64,000 bases of DNA from Streptomyces antioxidans (GCF_000968685.2 NZ_LAKD02000006.1:1-64000); one strand, 5' to 3'; counted from the first letter of the stretch, positions 8,376 through 18,003 are shown. Translations and numbers: made by a program. The notes: generated by a model from the sequence alone, not told the origin.

Positions 8376-9443
8376 GTGACCGACACCGCCCCGGGTACCG
8401 CCAGCCGCACCCCCACCCGCCGTTACGGCACCCGGCCCACGATGAAGGACGTCGCCGCGCGGGCCGGGGTCGGCCTCAAGACCGTCTCCAGAGTGGTCAA
8501 CGGCGAGCCGGGCGTCACCCCCGACACCGAACGCCGCGTCCAGGAGGCCATCACCGCGCTCGGCTTCCGCCGCAACGACAGTGCCCGCATCCTGCGCAAG
8601 GGCCGTACGGCGAGCATCGGTCTTGTCCTGGAGGACCTGGCCGACCCCTTCTACGGTCCGCTGAGCCGCGCCGTCGAGGAGGTCGCCCGGGCCCATGGGG
8701 CGCTGCTGATCAACGGGTCCAGCGCGGAGGACCCCGAGCGCGAGCAGGAGCTGGTGCTCGCCCTGTGCGCGCGCCGGGTCGACGGCCTCGTCATCATCCC
8801 GGCCGGTCATGACCACCGCTATCTGGCGCCCGAGATGGCGGCCGGGGTGGCCACCGTCTTCGTCGACCGGCCTGCGGGGCGCGTCGAGGCCGACGCCGTG
8901 CTCGCCGACAGCTTCGGCGGTTCCCAGGACGCCGTCGCCCATCTGATCGCCCACGGACACCGGCGGATCGGCTTCCTCGGCGACCTGCCGGGCATCCACA
9001 CCGCCGCCGAGCGGCTGCGCGGCTATCACGCGGCGATGAGCGAGGCCGGGCTGCCGGTCCATGACGCCTGGGTCTCGCTCGGCCCCACCGATCCGGAGCG
9101 GGTCCGGACCGCGGCCACCGCGATGCTGGACGCCGCCGAGCCGGTCACCGCGCTCTTCGCGGGCAACAACCGGGTCACCGTCACGGTCGTACGGGTCCTG
9201 GCCGAGCGCCCCGCGCCCGCCGTCCCGGTGGCCCTCATCGGCTTTGACGACTTCGAGCTCGCCGATCTGCTCTCCCCCGGGATCTCCGTCATAGCCCAGG
9301 ACTCGGCACAGCTCGGCCGCACCGCCGCCGATCTGCTCTTCCGCCGCCTCGACGGGGCGGGCGGGGACCCCCGGCGACTCGTGCTGCCGACCCGGCTGAT
9401 CCCGCGCGGCTCGGGTGAGCTGCCCCCGCCCGCGGCGTCCTGA
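8376..9443 (+). CDS. LacI-family transcriptional repressor
   Basis: The 355-residue protein has an N-terminal helix-turn-helix of LacI type (TMKDVAARAGVGLKTVSRVVNG, about residues 24-45, split here only by reading) with the hinge region following. A periplasmic-binding-protein-like effector domain fills the rest (SIGLVLEDLADPFYG, then GHRRIGFLGD, then the IGFDDFELADLL segment). GTG at 8376 is chosen because it gives the usual short tail before the HTH; longer in-frame extensions would run into the palindrome at 8306-8317. It probably controls itself and the divergent ROK kinase. Confidence 0.92.
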   Translation: MTDTAPGTASRTPTRRYGTRPTMKDVAARAGVGLKTVSRVVNGEPGVTPDTERRVQEAITALGFRRNDSARILRKGRTASIGLVLEDLADPFYGPLSRAVEEVARAHGALLINGSSAEDPEREQELVLALCARRVDGLVIIPAGHDHRYLAPEMAAGVATVFVDRPAGRVEADAVLADSFGGSQDAVAHLIAHGHRRIGFLGDLPGIHTAAERLRGYHAAMSEAGLPVHDAWVSLGPTDPERVRTAATAMLDAAEPVTALFAGNNRVTVTVVRVLAERPAPAVPVALIGFDDFELADLLSPGISVIAQDSAQLGRTAADLLFRRLDGAGGDPRRLVLPTRLIPRGSGELPPPAAS

Positions 9444-9630
9444 GCGCCCCTCCCCCAACGGCGCGCCTCCCCGGACGCCCGGGCCGCCTTCCCCGGACGC
9501 CCGGTCTTCCCGGGACGGCCCGCCGCCCACGAACGCCTGGACGGCCCCGCTCCGGTTGCCCCGGTCCCCCGCTCCCCCCAGGGTGGAGGCCGAGGGCCCG
9601 GGGCCTGTCCGACGGAACGAGGGAGACGCG

Positions 9631-10083
9631 ATGAGCGGGCGCCGAACGCGGACGATCTGCGCGGTGAGCCTCATGGCCGTGCTGGCGCCGGCCGCCGTCG
9701 GCTGTTCGGAGGACGGGGGCACCCCGTCCTCCGAGGTGTCCCGGGCCTCCGCCGCCATCGCGTCCGCGCGGGCGTCGGCGCAGGCCGAACTCGACAAGAT
9801 CAAGGGCGGCTCGCAGGCCAAGCGCGAGGTGAAGGTCGGCCGGGTGAGCCGCGACGGCGCGGGACGTGCCGTGGCTCCGCTGACCGTGACCAACGCGGGC
9901 AAGCACCCGGCCGGTTACGCCATCGAGATCAACTTCCGCGACGCGAGCGGGGACTTGGTGGACGCCGTCGTCCTGCGCCTGCCCAAGGTGGCCCCGAACC
10001 AGCCCACCCCGGCCACCGCCCGCAGCCACCGCAAGCTCACCGGCCGCATCACGGCGAACGTGGGCACGGCACTGCGGTACTGA
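9631..10083 (+). CDS. Small secreted lipoprotein of unknown function
   Basis: The 150-residue product has a lipoprotein signal (hydrophobic stretch ending PAAVGC). A short Ala/Ser helix follows, then a domain of about 80 residues with alternating beta pattern (VKVGRVSRDGAGRAVAPLTV, then AGYAIEINFRDASG) that resembles FxLYD/DUF3426-like extracellular folds. The ATG has GGGAG 5-9 nt upstream. The preceding 187 bp (9444-9630) is GC-rich with no recognisable element. I cannot assign a function. Confidence 0.75.
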   Translation: MSGRRTRTICAVSLMAVLAPAAVGCSEDGGTPSSEVSRASAAIASARASAQAELDKIKGGSQAKREVKVGRVSRDGAGRAVAPLTVTNAGKHPAGYAIEINFRDASGDLVDAVVLRLPKVAPNQPTPATARSHRKLTGRITANVGTALRY

Positions 10084-10134
10084 CCCCGTACTGAGCCCCC
10101 GTACCGACCGGTGCTCCCGAAAGGCGCAGAGGCT

Positions 10135-11007
10135 ATGTCACAGGTGCACCACAGGTTCGCGGACATCCAGGGCCGACGGCTGTTCTACCGCGAGGCAGGG
10201 CCCGCGGACGCCCCCGCGCTCGTCCTCCTGCACGGCTTCCCCACCAGCTCGTTCATGTTCCGCGAGCTCATCCCGCGCCTGGCGGACCGCCATCGGCTCA
10301 TCGCCCCCGACCATCTCGGCTTCGGATTCTCCGACGCCCCCGGGGTCGATGAGTTCGACTACACCTTCGACGCCCTCACCGACCTCACCGCCGGTCTCCT
10401 CGACCACCTCGGCCTCGACCGCTACGCCCTCTACGTCCAGGACTACGGCGCGCCCATCGGCTGGCGCCTCGCCCTGCGCGCCCCCGAAGCGGTCACCGCC
10501 ATCGTGACGCAGAACGGCAACGCCTACGACGAGGGCTTCGTCGAGGACTTCTGGCGGCCCGTATGGGCCTATCAGGCGGATCAGGGCCCGGCGAACGAGG
10601 AGGCCGTCCGCCAGGCCCTCTCCCTGGACCTGATCAAGTGGCAGTACGTCACCGGAGCTCCCGACGAGAGTCTGGTCAGCCCCGACACCTGGCACCACGA
10701 CTTCCAGCAGGTGTCCCGCCCCGGCAATGACCTGGTCCAGCTCGAGCTCTTCCGGGACTACGCCACCAACAGCCCCCTGTACCCCCGGGTGCACGAGTAC
10801 TTCCGCGCCCACCAGCCGCCCCTGCTCGCCGTATGGGGCCGCGACGACCCCATCTTCGGCCCCGACGGCGCCCGCGCCTTCGCCCGCGACAACCCGAAGG
10901 CCGAGGTGCACCTCCAGGACGGCGGCCACTTCCTCCTCGAAACCGGCCTGGACGAGGTGGTCCCCCTGATCCGGACGTTCCTCGGCACCCACGTGGGCGC
11001 CCGCTGA
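10135..11007 (+). CDS. Alpha/beta hydrolase, haloalkane dehalogenase-like
   Basis: The 290-residue cytoplasmic enzyme has the oxyanion motif HGFPTSSF. Its nucleophile elbow reads VQDYGAPIG, with Asp rather than Ser, as in haloalkane dehalogenases and soluble epoxide hydrolases. The acid is likely in WGRDDPIFG and the base is His in DGGHFLLE. The ATG at 10135 (AAAGG about 12 nt upstream) is preferred over an upstream in-frame codon. It lies 51 bp after the lipoprotein gene on the same strand. Natural substrates of such streptomycete enzymes are mostly unknown. Confidence 0.85.
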   Translation: MSQVHHRFADIQGRRLFYREAGPADAPALVLLHGFPTSSFMFRELIPRLADRHRLIAPDHLGFGFSDAPGVDEFDYTFDALTDLTAGLLDHLGLDRYALYVQDYGAPIGWRLALRAPEAVTAIVTQNGNAYDEGFVEDFWRPVWAYQADQGPANEEAVRQALSLDLIKWQYVTGAPDESLVSPDTWHHDFQQVSRPGNDLVQLELFRDYATNSPLYPRVHEYFRAHQPPLLAVWGRDDPIFGPDGARAFARDNPKAEVHLQDGGHFLLETGLDEVVPLIRTFLGTHVGAR

Positions 11008-11025
11008 ACCACGCCCGACCCGGTG

Positions 11026-12237
11026 TCAGCCGCCCCGGCCGGGTGCGCCCGTGCGGCCCGTGGCGGCCAGCAGGGCGATCACGGCGAGGGCGGCCAGCAG
11101 GATCAGGACCAGCAGGAGCACCGTCAGCACGGTGGGGTGGTTCCACAGGGCGAACACCGCGACCGGCACCAGCAGGGCCGCCGTCGTCAGCCCCCGCCGG
11201 TGGTCGGCGGTCCAGGTACCGGCCCGGCCGGTGCGCATCCCGTGGGCCGCGCCCCAGCGGGCCGCGCTGTCGGCCAGGACCTCGGCCCGGCCGCGTACCG
11301 CGCTCGGCAGCCGCCCGGGGCCCGCCAGATAGGCGCCGAGCGCGACCACGAGGCCGAGCACCAGCACGGTGAGCACGGTGACCCGCAGGAAGCGGACCAC
11401 CGTGTCGAAGAGGGCCGAGGCGGCCTCCCGGGACAGCACGCTGGTCGGCACGTGGTCGAGGTAGTAGCGGCGGCCCACCACCAGGAGCAGCACCAGGCCG
11501 AGGGAGGCGAGCGCGGTGCCCAGGGCCGCGCGGGCGAGCGCCCGGCGGCGCCGGCGGGCGAGCACCACTCCCGTACCGCCGAGGGTCACGGTCAGCGCGG
11601 GCAGCCAGTTCCCGGCCAGGTCGAGCAGGCGTGCCGACCGCCGGAGGGTGTCGAGCCGGTCGGAGTGGAAGAGGACGAGCCGCTGGTGGATGTCGGGGAC
11701 GCCGGTCACCGCGGGGAGTCCGGCGTCCACCAGTTGCTGTCTGACCCGCTCCACGGCGGCGCCGACGTTGAGGGTGACGGTGTGGCCCTCGACGCCGACC
11801 GGCCCGCCGCCCTTGCCGGTGAGGGCGCTCACGACGGCGGTGTGGGCGGCCCGGTTGGCGCCGGTCCACACGGCGGGGAACTGCTCGCTGCGCACGATGT
11901 GGGCGGCCACCTTCCGCACCGCCTGGTCCAGGGCCGAGTCCAGCTGCGGGGCCAGCCCCTCGATGGTGTCGGCGGCCCGCTCGGGGAGGCCGTGGGCGCG
12001 CAGCCAGGAGGCGATGTCGTCGGTGATCTCCTGGCTGTTGTGGCGGATGTCGACGGCCTTGCTGACCTGTTCCACGGCGGTGTCCTGGATCGCCGGGTCC
12101 TTCGCGAGCGGGGCGACGGTCGCCACATAGCGGTCGGTGTCCAGGACGATGTCATGGACCCACACCGTCAGCACGGACACCGGTACGAGGAGGCAACCGA
12201 GCAGGATCAGCAGGGCCGACACGGCGCTTCTGGCCAT
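11026..12237 (-). CDS. Conserved membrane protein, four to six helices
   Basis: The 403-residue protein has an N-terminal transmembrane segment, then a large extracytoplasmic helical domain of about 190 residues (VATVAPLAKDPAIQDTAVEQ, then a segment with DIHQRLVLFHSD). Three or four more hydrophobic segments follow after residue 210. ATG 12237 is chosen because GGAG lies 9 nt before it, while the ATG 9 nt further upstream has no spaced ribosome site. The pattern is common in streptomycete membrane proteins annotated only as hypothetical. Confidence 0.75.
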   Translation of the reverse strand: MARSAVSALLILLGCLLVPVSVLTVWVHDIVLDTDRYVATVAPLAKDPAIQDTAVEQVSKAVDIRHNSQEITDDIASWLRAHGLPERAADTIEGLAPQLDSALDQAVRKVAAHIVRSEQFPAVWTGANRAAHTAVVSALTGKGGGPVGVEGHTVTLNVGAAVERVRQQLVDAGLPAVTGVPDIHQRLVLFHSDRLDTLRRSARLLDLAGNWLPALTVTLGGTGVVLARRRRRALARAALGTALASLGLVLLLVVGRRYYLDHVPTSVLSREAASALFDTVVRFLRVTVLTVLVLGLVVALGAYLAGPGRLPSAVRGRAEVLADSAARWGAAHGMRTGRAGTWTADHRRGLTTAALLVPVAVFALWNHPTVLTVLLLVLILLAALAVIALLAATGRTGAPGRGG

Positions 12238-12376
12238 GACACCCATCTCCCGCCCTCACCGGCGGGGCCGCATCCCGGGTGACACGTGCGGGTGAGCGGA
12301 TGTGACCAAGCGGATCAGCGGGCCCGGCGGGACGGGCCGAGCCGTGGGCCCCAGCGGTTCCGGTGTGCCGGGCCGG

Positions 12377-13675
12377 TCAGGGGGCGGCCGGGGCGGCGCG
12401 GCCCGCCAGCGCGTCGAGTTCGGCGCGGCCGAGCCCGGTCAGCCGCTCGACCTCGGCGGCGTCGAGGGCCCCGCAGTCCAGCCCGCGCACCAGATGGCCG
12501 CTGAGCGCCTTCGCGGTGGCCGGTTCGTCGGCGACGCCGCTGGGTCCGGCCGTACGGTCCACATACGCGGCGAGCCGTTCCGCCGCCGCCTCCAGGCCCT
12601 CGCGGTAGAACGCGTAGACGGCGGCGTAGCGGGTCGAGAGGTGGCCGGGGTGCATGTCCCAGCCCTGGTGGTACGCGCGCGCCAACGACCGCCGTACCAG
12701 GCGGTGGTGGAGCCGCCAGGCGTCGTGGACCCGCTCGGTGGGGCCGACCGGCAGCACGTTGGTGGAGCCGTCGGAGAGTCGTACGCCGGTGCCCGCGGCG
12801 GCGACCTGCATCACGGCCTTGGCGTGGTCGGCCACCGGGTGGTCCATGGACTGATGGGCGGCGCCCACGCCGCAGGAGGCGCTGTAGTCGAAGGTGCCGT
12901 AGTGGAGTCCGGTGGCCCGTCCCCCGGCGGCGTCGATCATCCGGGCGACGGTGGCGCGGCCGTCCGGGCCGAGGATGGCCTGGGTGGTCTCGATCTGGAT
13001 CTCGAAGCCGATACGGCCGGGGGCGAGCCCGTGGGCCTTCTCGAACTCCCCGCACAGCCGGGCCATCGCGGTGACCTGCTCGGCGTACGTCACCTTGGGC
13101 AGGGTGAGCACCAGGCCGTCCGGCAGCCCTCCGGCCGCCATCAGTCCGGTGAGGAAGATGTCGAGGGTGCGGATGCCGCGGTCGCGCACGGCGGCCTCCA
13201 GGCATTTCATGCGGATGCCCGCGTAGGGCGGCGCGGTGCCGTCGGCGCGGGCGGCCGCGATGAGCCCGGCGGCGCGGGCGGCCGCGGCGTCCTCCTCGGC
13301 GTCGGGCCGGGGGCCGTAGCCGTCCTCGAAGTCGATCCGCAGGTCCTCCACGGGTTCGCGCTCGAGCTTGGCCCGCACCCGGGTGTGGACGGGCTCGGCG
13401 AGTTCGTCCGGGATGCCGAGGACGGCGGCGAAGGAGCCGGCGTCGGGGGCGTGCCGGTCGAGGGCCGCCAGCGCCTGGTCGCCCCAGTCGCGCACGGTAC
13501 CGGCGGTGACGAGGTCGGCGGGGACGTAGACGGTGTGGACGGGCTGGCGGGTGCCGGGGTCGCCCGGGTAGCGGCGGGCCAGCTCGGCGTCGACGGCGGC
13601 GAGGGAGTCGGCGACGGCCGCCCGTACGGCACCGGGCAGGCTGGTGCGCACCGTCTGCTGAGGCTCAGGCTCCAT
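12377..13675 (-). CDS. CitE/HpcH-like aldolase family protein (DUF6986 type)
   Basis: This 432-residue protein resembles the HpcH/HpaI and CitE beta-barrel aldolase/lyase group. It has the acidic-substrate motif VEDLRIDFEDGYGPR, a Lys-rich strand VLTLPKVTY and IGFEIQIETTQAI with the metal-binding Glu. It is longer than ordinary CitE. Features such as HYGTFDYSASCGVG and the QGWDMHPGHL segment match the DUF6986 group as I recall it. GGTGGAG stands 8 nt before the ATG. It likely cleaves or forms a C-C bond in a CoA- or keto-acid substrate, but no neighbour fixes the pathway. Confidence 0.8.
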   Translation of the reverse strand: MEPEPQQTVRTSLPGAVRAAVADSLAAVDAELARRYPGDPGTRQPVHTVYVPADLVTAGTVRDWGDQALAALDRHAPDAGSFAAVLGIPDELAEPVHTRVRAKLEREPVEDLRIDFEDGYGPRPDAEEDAAAARAAGLIAAARADGTAPPYAGIRMKCLEAAVRDRGIRTLDIFLTGLMAAGGLPDGLVLTLPKVTYAEQVTAMARLCGEFEKAHGLAPGRIGFEIQIETTQAILGPDGRATVARMIDAAGGRATGLHYGTFDYSASCGVGAAHQSMDHPVADHAKAVMQVAAAGTGVRLSDGSTNVLPVGPTERVHDAWRLHHRLVRRSLARAYHQGWDMHPGHLSTRYAAVYAFYREGLEAAAERLAAYVDRTAGPSGVADEPATAKALSGHLVRGLDCGALDAAEVERLTGLGRAELDALAGRAAPAAP

Positions 13676-13783
13676 GTCCGCTTCTCCACCCTTCCCGGCC
13701 ACTTCCGCGCTGCGGAAACGATGATCCGTCCGGTGAAGTTAGCCAGTCGCGGAACGGCGGGTCAACACCCTCCCGGCGGCCGT

Positions 13784-13816
13784 GAGGCCCCGTGCGCGAT
13801 GCGCGTACGGGGCCTC
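13784..13816. terminator. Terminator hairpin after etfA
   Basis: GAGGCCCCGT and ACGGGGCCTC form a perfect 10-bp stem, continued inward by one wobble pair and a 4-bp CGCG/CGCG stem. It sits 19 nt after the etfA stop on the minus strand. Confidence 0.8.
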
Positions 13817-13835
13817 GGCGGAGGTCCGGCGGGGG

Positions 13836-14798
13836 TCAGCCCTTGCGGGACTTGACCTCCTCCGTCAGCTGCGGGACGACCTCGAAGAGGTCACCGACCA
13901 CGCCGTAGTCGACCAGGTCGAAGATCGGGGCCTCGGCGTCCTTGTTGACCGCCACGATGGTCTTCGAGGTCTGCATACCGGCGCGGTGCTGGATCGCGCC
14001 CGAGATGCCCGCCGCGATGTAGAGCTGCGGCGAGACGGTCTTGCCGGTCTGGCCCACCTGGTTGGTGTGCGGGTACCAGCCCGCGTCCACCGCGGCGCGG
14101 GAGGCGCCGACGGCCGCGCCGAGGGAGTCGGCGAGGGCCTCGACGACGGGGAAGTTCTCCGCGCCGCCCACACCACGGCCGCCGGAGACCACGATCGCGG
14201 CCTCGGTCAGGTCCGGGCGCCCGGTCGACTCGCGCGGTGTGCGCGAGACGACCTTCGTACCGGTGGCCCGCTCCGAGAAGGACACCTCCAGCGCCTCGGC
14301 CGCGCCCGCGGCCGGGGCGGCCTCCACGGCGGCCGAGTTCGGCTTCACGGTGATCACCGGAGTGCCCTTGCTGACCCGGGACTTGGTGGTGAAGGCGGCG
14401 GCGAACACCGACTGCGTGACCACCGGGCCCTCGTCACCGGCCTCCAGGTCCACGGCGTCGGTGATGATGCCCGAGCCGATGCGGACCGCGAGCCGGGCCG
14501 CGATCTCCTTGCCCTCCGCGGAGGACGGGAACAGTACGGCGGACGGCGACACGGCCTCGTACGCGGCCTGGACCGCGTCCACCTTCGGGACGACGAGGTA
14601 GTCGGCGAACTCGGGCGCCTCGGCGGTCAGCACCCGCGCGGCGCCGTGCTCGGCGAGGGTGGGCGCGGTGTTCCCGGCGCCGGAGCCGAGGGAGACGGCG
14701 ACGGGCTCGCCGATGCGGCGGGCCAGGGTCAGCAGCTCCAGGGTGGGCTTGCGGACGGCACCGTCCACGTGGTCGACGTAGACGAGGACTTCAGCCAT
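13836..14798 (-). CDS. etfA: Electron transfer flavoprotein alpha subunit
   Basis: The 320-residue FAD-binding alpha subunit takes electrons from acyl-CoA and other dehydrogenases and passes them towards the quinone pool. The C-terminal FAD domain is clear ([20 protein letters not shown], then [12 protein letters not shown], then [20 protein letters not shown], then [20 protein letters not shown]). The length is typical. It follows etfB by 87 bp on the same strand, forming the usual beta-alpha order, and a hairpin ends the unit. Confidence 0.96.
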   Translation of the reverse strand: MAEVLVYVDHVDGAVRKPTLELLTLARRIGEPVAVSLGSGAGNTAPTLAEHGAARVLTAEAPEFADYLVVPKVDAVQAAYEAVSPSAVLFPSSAEGKEIAARLAVRIGSGIITDAVDLEAGDEGPVVTQSVFAAAFTTKSRVSKGTPVITVKPNSAAVEAAPAAGAAEALEVSFSERATGTKVVSRTPRESTGRPDLTEAAIVVSGGRGVGGAENFPVVEALADSLGAAVGASRAAVDAGWYPHTNQVGQTGKTVSPQLYIAAGISGAIQHRAGMQTSKTIVAVNKDAEAPIFDLVDYGVVGDLFEVVPQLTEEVKSRKG

Positions 14799-14885
14799 GG
14801 GAATCGCTCTCCTGCGACATGCGAAAGATCTGGGCGGTAAGGGGGGCAGCGTGGCTCAGACGAACGTCTGACCCGCGAGGCGGCA

Positions 14886-15671
14886 TCAGATGAATTTGCG
14901 CTCCGCGAGAAAGGCGGCGAGCTGCTTACCGCCCTCCCCCTCGTCCTTGACGATCGTGCCCGCGGTGCGGGCCGGACGCTCGGTGGCGCCGTCCACGGCG
15001 GTCCAGGCGCCCTCGAGACCGACCTCGTCCGACTCGATCTCCAGGTCCTCCAGGTCCCAGGACTGCACCGGCTTCTTCTTCGCCGCCATGATGCCCTTGA
15101 ACGACGGGTAGCGGGCCTCACCGGACTGGTCGGTCACCGACACCACCGCCGGAAGCCGTGCCTCCAGCTGCTCGGACGCGGTGTCCCCGTCACGGCGCCC
15201 CTTCACGGTGCCGTCCTCCACCGACACCTCCGACAGCAGCGACACCTGCGGCACGCCAAGGCGCTCCGAGAGCATCGCCGGGAGCACGCCCATGGTGCCG
15301 TCGGTGGAGGCCATCCCGCAGATCACCAGGTCATACCCGGTCTTCTCGATGGCCTTGGCCAGCACCAGCGAGGTGCCCAGCGCATCGGTGCCGTGCAGAT
15401 CGTCGTCCTCGACGTGCACGGCCTTGTCCGTCCCCATCGACAGCGCCTTGCGCAGCGCGTCCTTGGCGTCCTCCGGGCCGACGGTCAGGACCGTGATCTC
15501 GGCGTCATCGGCCTCGTCGGCGATCTGCAGGGCCTGCTCGACCGCGTACTCGTCCAGCTCCGAGAGCAGGCCGTCCACGTCGTCGCGGTCGACGGTCAGG
15601 TCTTCGGCGAAGTGCCGGTCGCCGGTGGCGTCGGGCACGTACTTCACACAGACAACGATCCTCAAGCTCAC
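14886..15671 (-). CDS. etfB: Electron transfer flavoprotein beta subunit
   Basis: The 261-residue beta subunit binds AMP and pairs with the alpha subunit. It begins MSLRIVVCVKYVPDATGDR and contains the family segment DLVICGMASTDGTMGVLPAM. The start is GTG with GGAG 8 nt upstream. It is first of the etfBA unit. A TACT-N4-AGTA palindrome lies about 130 nt before the start, so a regulator of fatty-acid or branched-chain catabolism may control it; that is inference. Confidence 0.96.
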   Translation of the reverse strand: MSLRIVVCVKYVPDATGDRHFAEDLTVDRDDVDGLLSELDEYAVEQALQIADEADDAEITVLTVGPEDAKDALRKALSMGTDKAVHVEDDDLHGTDALGTSLVLAKAIEKTGYDLVICGMASTDGTMGVLPAMLSERLGVPQVSLLSEVSVEDGTVKGRRDGDTASEQLEARLPAVVSVTDQSGEARYPSFKGIMAAKKKPVQSWDLEDLEIESDEVGLEGAWTAVDGATERPARTAGTIVKDEGEGGKQLAAFLAERKFI

Positions 15672-15803
15672 GCCGGCTCTCCTACTGCATCGTCTCTACC
15701 GAGCTGCCTTGTTGCTGGCAGCATAGGCGCCTTCGGGGGCGGGACCCGGGCGGGACCGCGGGCGGTTTCCTGCCGGGGCGTCCCATGCACCGCAGCAAAA
15801 TAT

Positions 15804-15815
15804 TACTCGTCAGTA
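15804..15815. promoter_or_regulatory. Candidate operator upstream of etfBA
   Basis: TACT-CGTC-AGTA has perfect 4-bp arms, lies in an unusually AT-rich patch (AAAATATTACT) and sits 133-144 nt before the etfB start. TetR-type regulators of acyl-CoA metabolism often use similar short palindromes, but no such regulator gene lies nearby. Confidence 0.4.
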
Positions 15816-15914
15816 CACCCAGCTCGTTCCCCGTACGCAACCCGCTTGAACTGTGACCTTGCCAACGGCGGTGATCAACGCGAGGCGTACATGCCAAGCA
15901 GAGAGGCGGCGGGC

Positions 15915-16421
15915 TCAGTCTCGGAGGGCGTTGAAGCGCCCCTGGTGGTACAGCAGCGGACGGCCGGTCCCGGCCGCGGTACCCGTGGTGACCTCGCCGA
16001 TCAGCACCCGGTGGTCCCCGGCGGGTATCCGGGCCACCACCCGGCACACCAGCCACGCCAGCACCCCGTCGAGCACCGGCACGCCCTGCGGTCCCGAGCA
16101 CCAGCCGGTGGCCGGTCCGAAGCGGTCGGCACCGCTGCGTGCGAAGGTCGCGGCCAGCTCCCGCTGGTGCTCGCCCAGGACGTGGACACCGACGTACTCG
16201 GCGTCGGAGAGCACCGGCCAGCTCGAGGAGCCGGTGCCCACGCCGAAGGAGAGCAGCGGCGGCTCGGCGGCCACGGAGGCGAGGGAGGTGGCCGTGAAGC
16301 CGACCGGGCGGGTGCCCTGGGCGGTGATCACGGCGACGCCTGAGGCGTGGCGGCGGAAGACGGAGCGGAACAGGTCGGACGTCGTCGGTCGGGACGTGCC
16401 GAGGTCGTGCGTTGCCGTCAT
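15915..16421 (-). CDS. Flavin reductase family protein
   Basis: The 168-residue protein has the flavin-reductase split-barrel pattern: FRRHASGVAVITAQG near the start, GFTATSLASVAAEPPLLSF and then GTGSSSWPVLSDAEYVGVHV. Such proteins reduce FMN or FAD with NAD(P)H for partner monooxygenases. None is adjacent, so the partner is elsewhere. AAGGA lies 7 nt before the ATG. The 243 bp to etfB holds the TACT-N4-AGTA palindrome and no gene. Confidence 0.88.
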   Translation of the reverse strand: MTATHDLGTSRPTTSDLFRSVFRRHASGVAVITAQGTRPVGFTATSLASVAAEPPLLSFGVGTGSSSWPVLSDAEYVGVHVLGEHQRELAATFARSGADRFGPATGWCSGPQGVPVLDGVLAWLVCRVVARIPAGDHRVLIGEVTTGTAAGTGRPLLYHQGRFNALRD

Positions 16422-16614
16422 GGACTTGTCCTTCTGCCGGAGGTACGGGCGGGGGCTGCGCTTGTCCTCGTTCGCTCACCCGCCCGGACACCGTGCGCCG
16501 GCGGTCCGCATCAGATCCACGTGCACACGTCCGTAAAGGAGGGGTCCAGGCCGCATGCCGTTCACCCTGACCACGCGGGGTGCGGACCGTCAAGTGGGGC
16601 CGGGGGACGGTGAT

Positions 16615-16941
16615 TCACACGGCATCACCCACAGCGGCGATGACATCGGCCCGGCGCGGCGGTCCGGAGGCCCGCCGTACGATCCGCCCGGCCGCGTCGA
16701 GCACCAGCACGGTGGGGGTACGGGCGATGTCCAGCGCCCGGACGAGCTCCAGCCGCGACTCGGCGTCGATCTCGATGTGCGCCACCCCGTCCACCATCGC
16801 GGCCACCTCGGACAGCGTCCGCCGGGTGGCCCGGCAGGGCTGGCAGAAGGCGCTGGAGAACTGGACCAGCGTCGCCCGCTCGCCCAGCTCCGCACCGAGC
16901 ACGGCCGCGCCCAGCCGCGGGCTTCCCTCGCCGTCTCGCAC
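16615..16941 (-). CDS. Thioredoxin-like protein
   Basis: The 108-residue protein has a thioredoxin fold with the redox motif FCQPCR and the cis-proline strand ARTPTVLVLDAAG. The frame stays open far upstream, but GGGAGG sits 6 nt before the GTG at 16941, and that start gives a normal thioredoxin length. It would reduce or exchange disulfides in the cytoplasm. The Gln-Pro pair between the cysteines differs from the Gly-Pro of classic TrxA. Confidence 0.82.
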   Translation of the reverse strand: MRDGEGSPRLGAAVLGAELGERATLVQFSSAFCQPCRATRRTLSEVAAMVDGVAHIEIDAESRLELVRALDIARTPTVLVLDAAGRIVRRASGPPRRADVIAAVGDAV

Positions 16942-17213
16942 CTGTTTCCTCCCGGTCGGGCCGTCGTGGCCTCCGATGGGCCCCTTCGCCGGACCTCTGG
17001 TTGGGCCTCCGTCCGGGCCTCCCTGGTTCAGCGTCCTGGGCGGCCCGGGGATTCCCCGGGAGCTCTCCGACGTGATGAGGATCTCTTGGCCGGGCCGTGC
17101 CGCGCGGTAGCACAACGAGACGACATCGGGCACCATCTGCCAGAAGCCGGATACCTACGGCCGCGTAACTTCCGCCGGGAGAACCCTCCCCGGGCATCGA
17201 CGAAGGGTCCTCG

Positions 17214-17945
17214 ATGGCAGAGCTCGTCTACCCGCCGGTGATCGGCATCGCCCGCACCATGTTCAAGGCGCTCGATCTGCGCTTTGACATCAAGGGCACC
17301 GAGAATGTCCCGCAGCGGGGCGGCGCGGTTCTGGTGAGCAACCACATCGGCTACCTCGACTTCGTCTTCTGCGGGCTGACGGCCCGTCCGGCCAAGCGGC
17401 TGGTGCGGTTCATGGCCAAGGAGTCGGTCTTCCGGCACAAGGTCTCCGGGCCGCTGATGCGCGCGATGAAGCACATTCCGGTGGACCGCGCGGCGGGCAT
17501 GGACGCCTACAAGCACGCCCTGCGGGCGCTGCGCTCCGGCGAGATCATCGGCGTCTTCCCTGAGGCGACGATCTCGCGGTCCTTCACCCTCAAGAACTTC
17601 AAGTCGGGCGCGGCCCGGCTGGCGCAGGAGGCGGGCGTCCCGCTGCTGCCGATGGCGCTGTGGGGCACCCAGCGGCTGTGGACCAAGGGGCAGAAGCGGG
17701 CGCTGGGCCGCCATCACTTCCCGATCACGATGCGGGTGGGCGAGCCGATGGAGGCCGACCCGACCGAGCCCTCCGACACCCTCACCGAGCGGCTGCGCGG
17801 CCGGGTGCAGGAGCTGCTGGAGGCGGCGCAGCGGGCGTATCCGGTGCGGCCCAAGGGCCCGGAAGACACCTGGTGGGTCCCGGCCCACCTGGGCGGCACC
17901 GCCCCCACCCCGGCCGAGGCGCTGACCCTGGACCGGGGCCGGTAG
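17214..17945 (+). CDS. 1-acylglycerol-3-phosphate acyltransferase family (PlsC)
   Basis: The 243-residue membrane-associated enzyme would transfer an acyl group to lysophosphatidic acid or a related lipid. It has the catalytic HX4D motif in SNHIGYLDFVF, the substrate motif VFPEATISRSF, and the conserved VPLLPMALWGTQ strand. AAGGG lies 7 nt before the ATG. A perfect palindrome follows the stop. The 272 bp upstream is GC-rich with no recognisable gene. Confidence 0.9.
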   Translation: MAELVYPPVIGIARTMFKALDLRFDIKGTENVPQRGGAVLVSNHIGYLDFVFCGLTARPAKRLVRFMAKESVFRHKVSGPLMRAMKHIPVDRAAGMDAYKHALRALRSGEIIGVFPEATISRSFTLKNFKSGAARLAQEAGVPLLPMALWGTQRLWTKGQKRALGRHHFPITMRVGEPMEADPTEPSDTLTERLRGRVQELLEAAQRAYPVRPKGPEDTWWVPAHLGGTAPTPAEALTLDRGR

Positions 17946-17956
17946 GACGGACCACC

Positions 17957-17984
17957 GCGGGGCGGGCCGTACGGCCCGCCCCGC
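17957..17984. terminator. Bidirectional terminator, plsC-like / threonine aldolase
   Basis: A 28-bp perfect palindrome (14-bp arms, GC-only except the central TA) lies between two convergent genes, 11 nt after one stop and 19 nt after the other. Confidence 0.85.
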
Positions 17985-18003
17985 GCGCATGCCCGGAAAC
18001 GGC

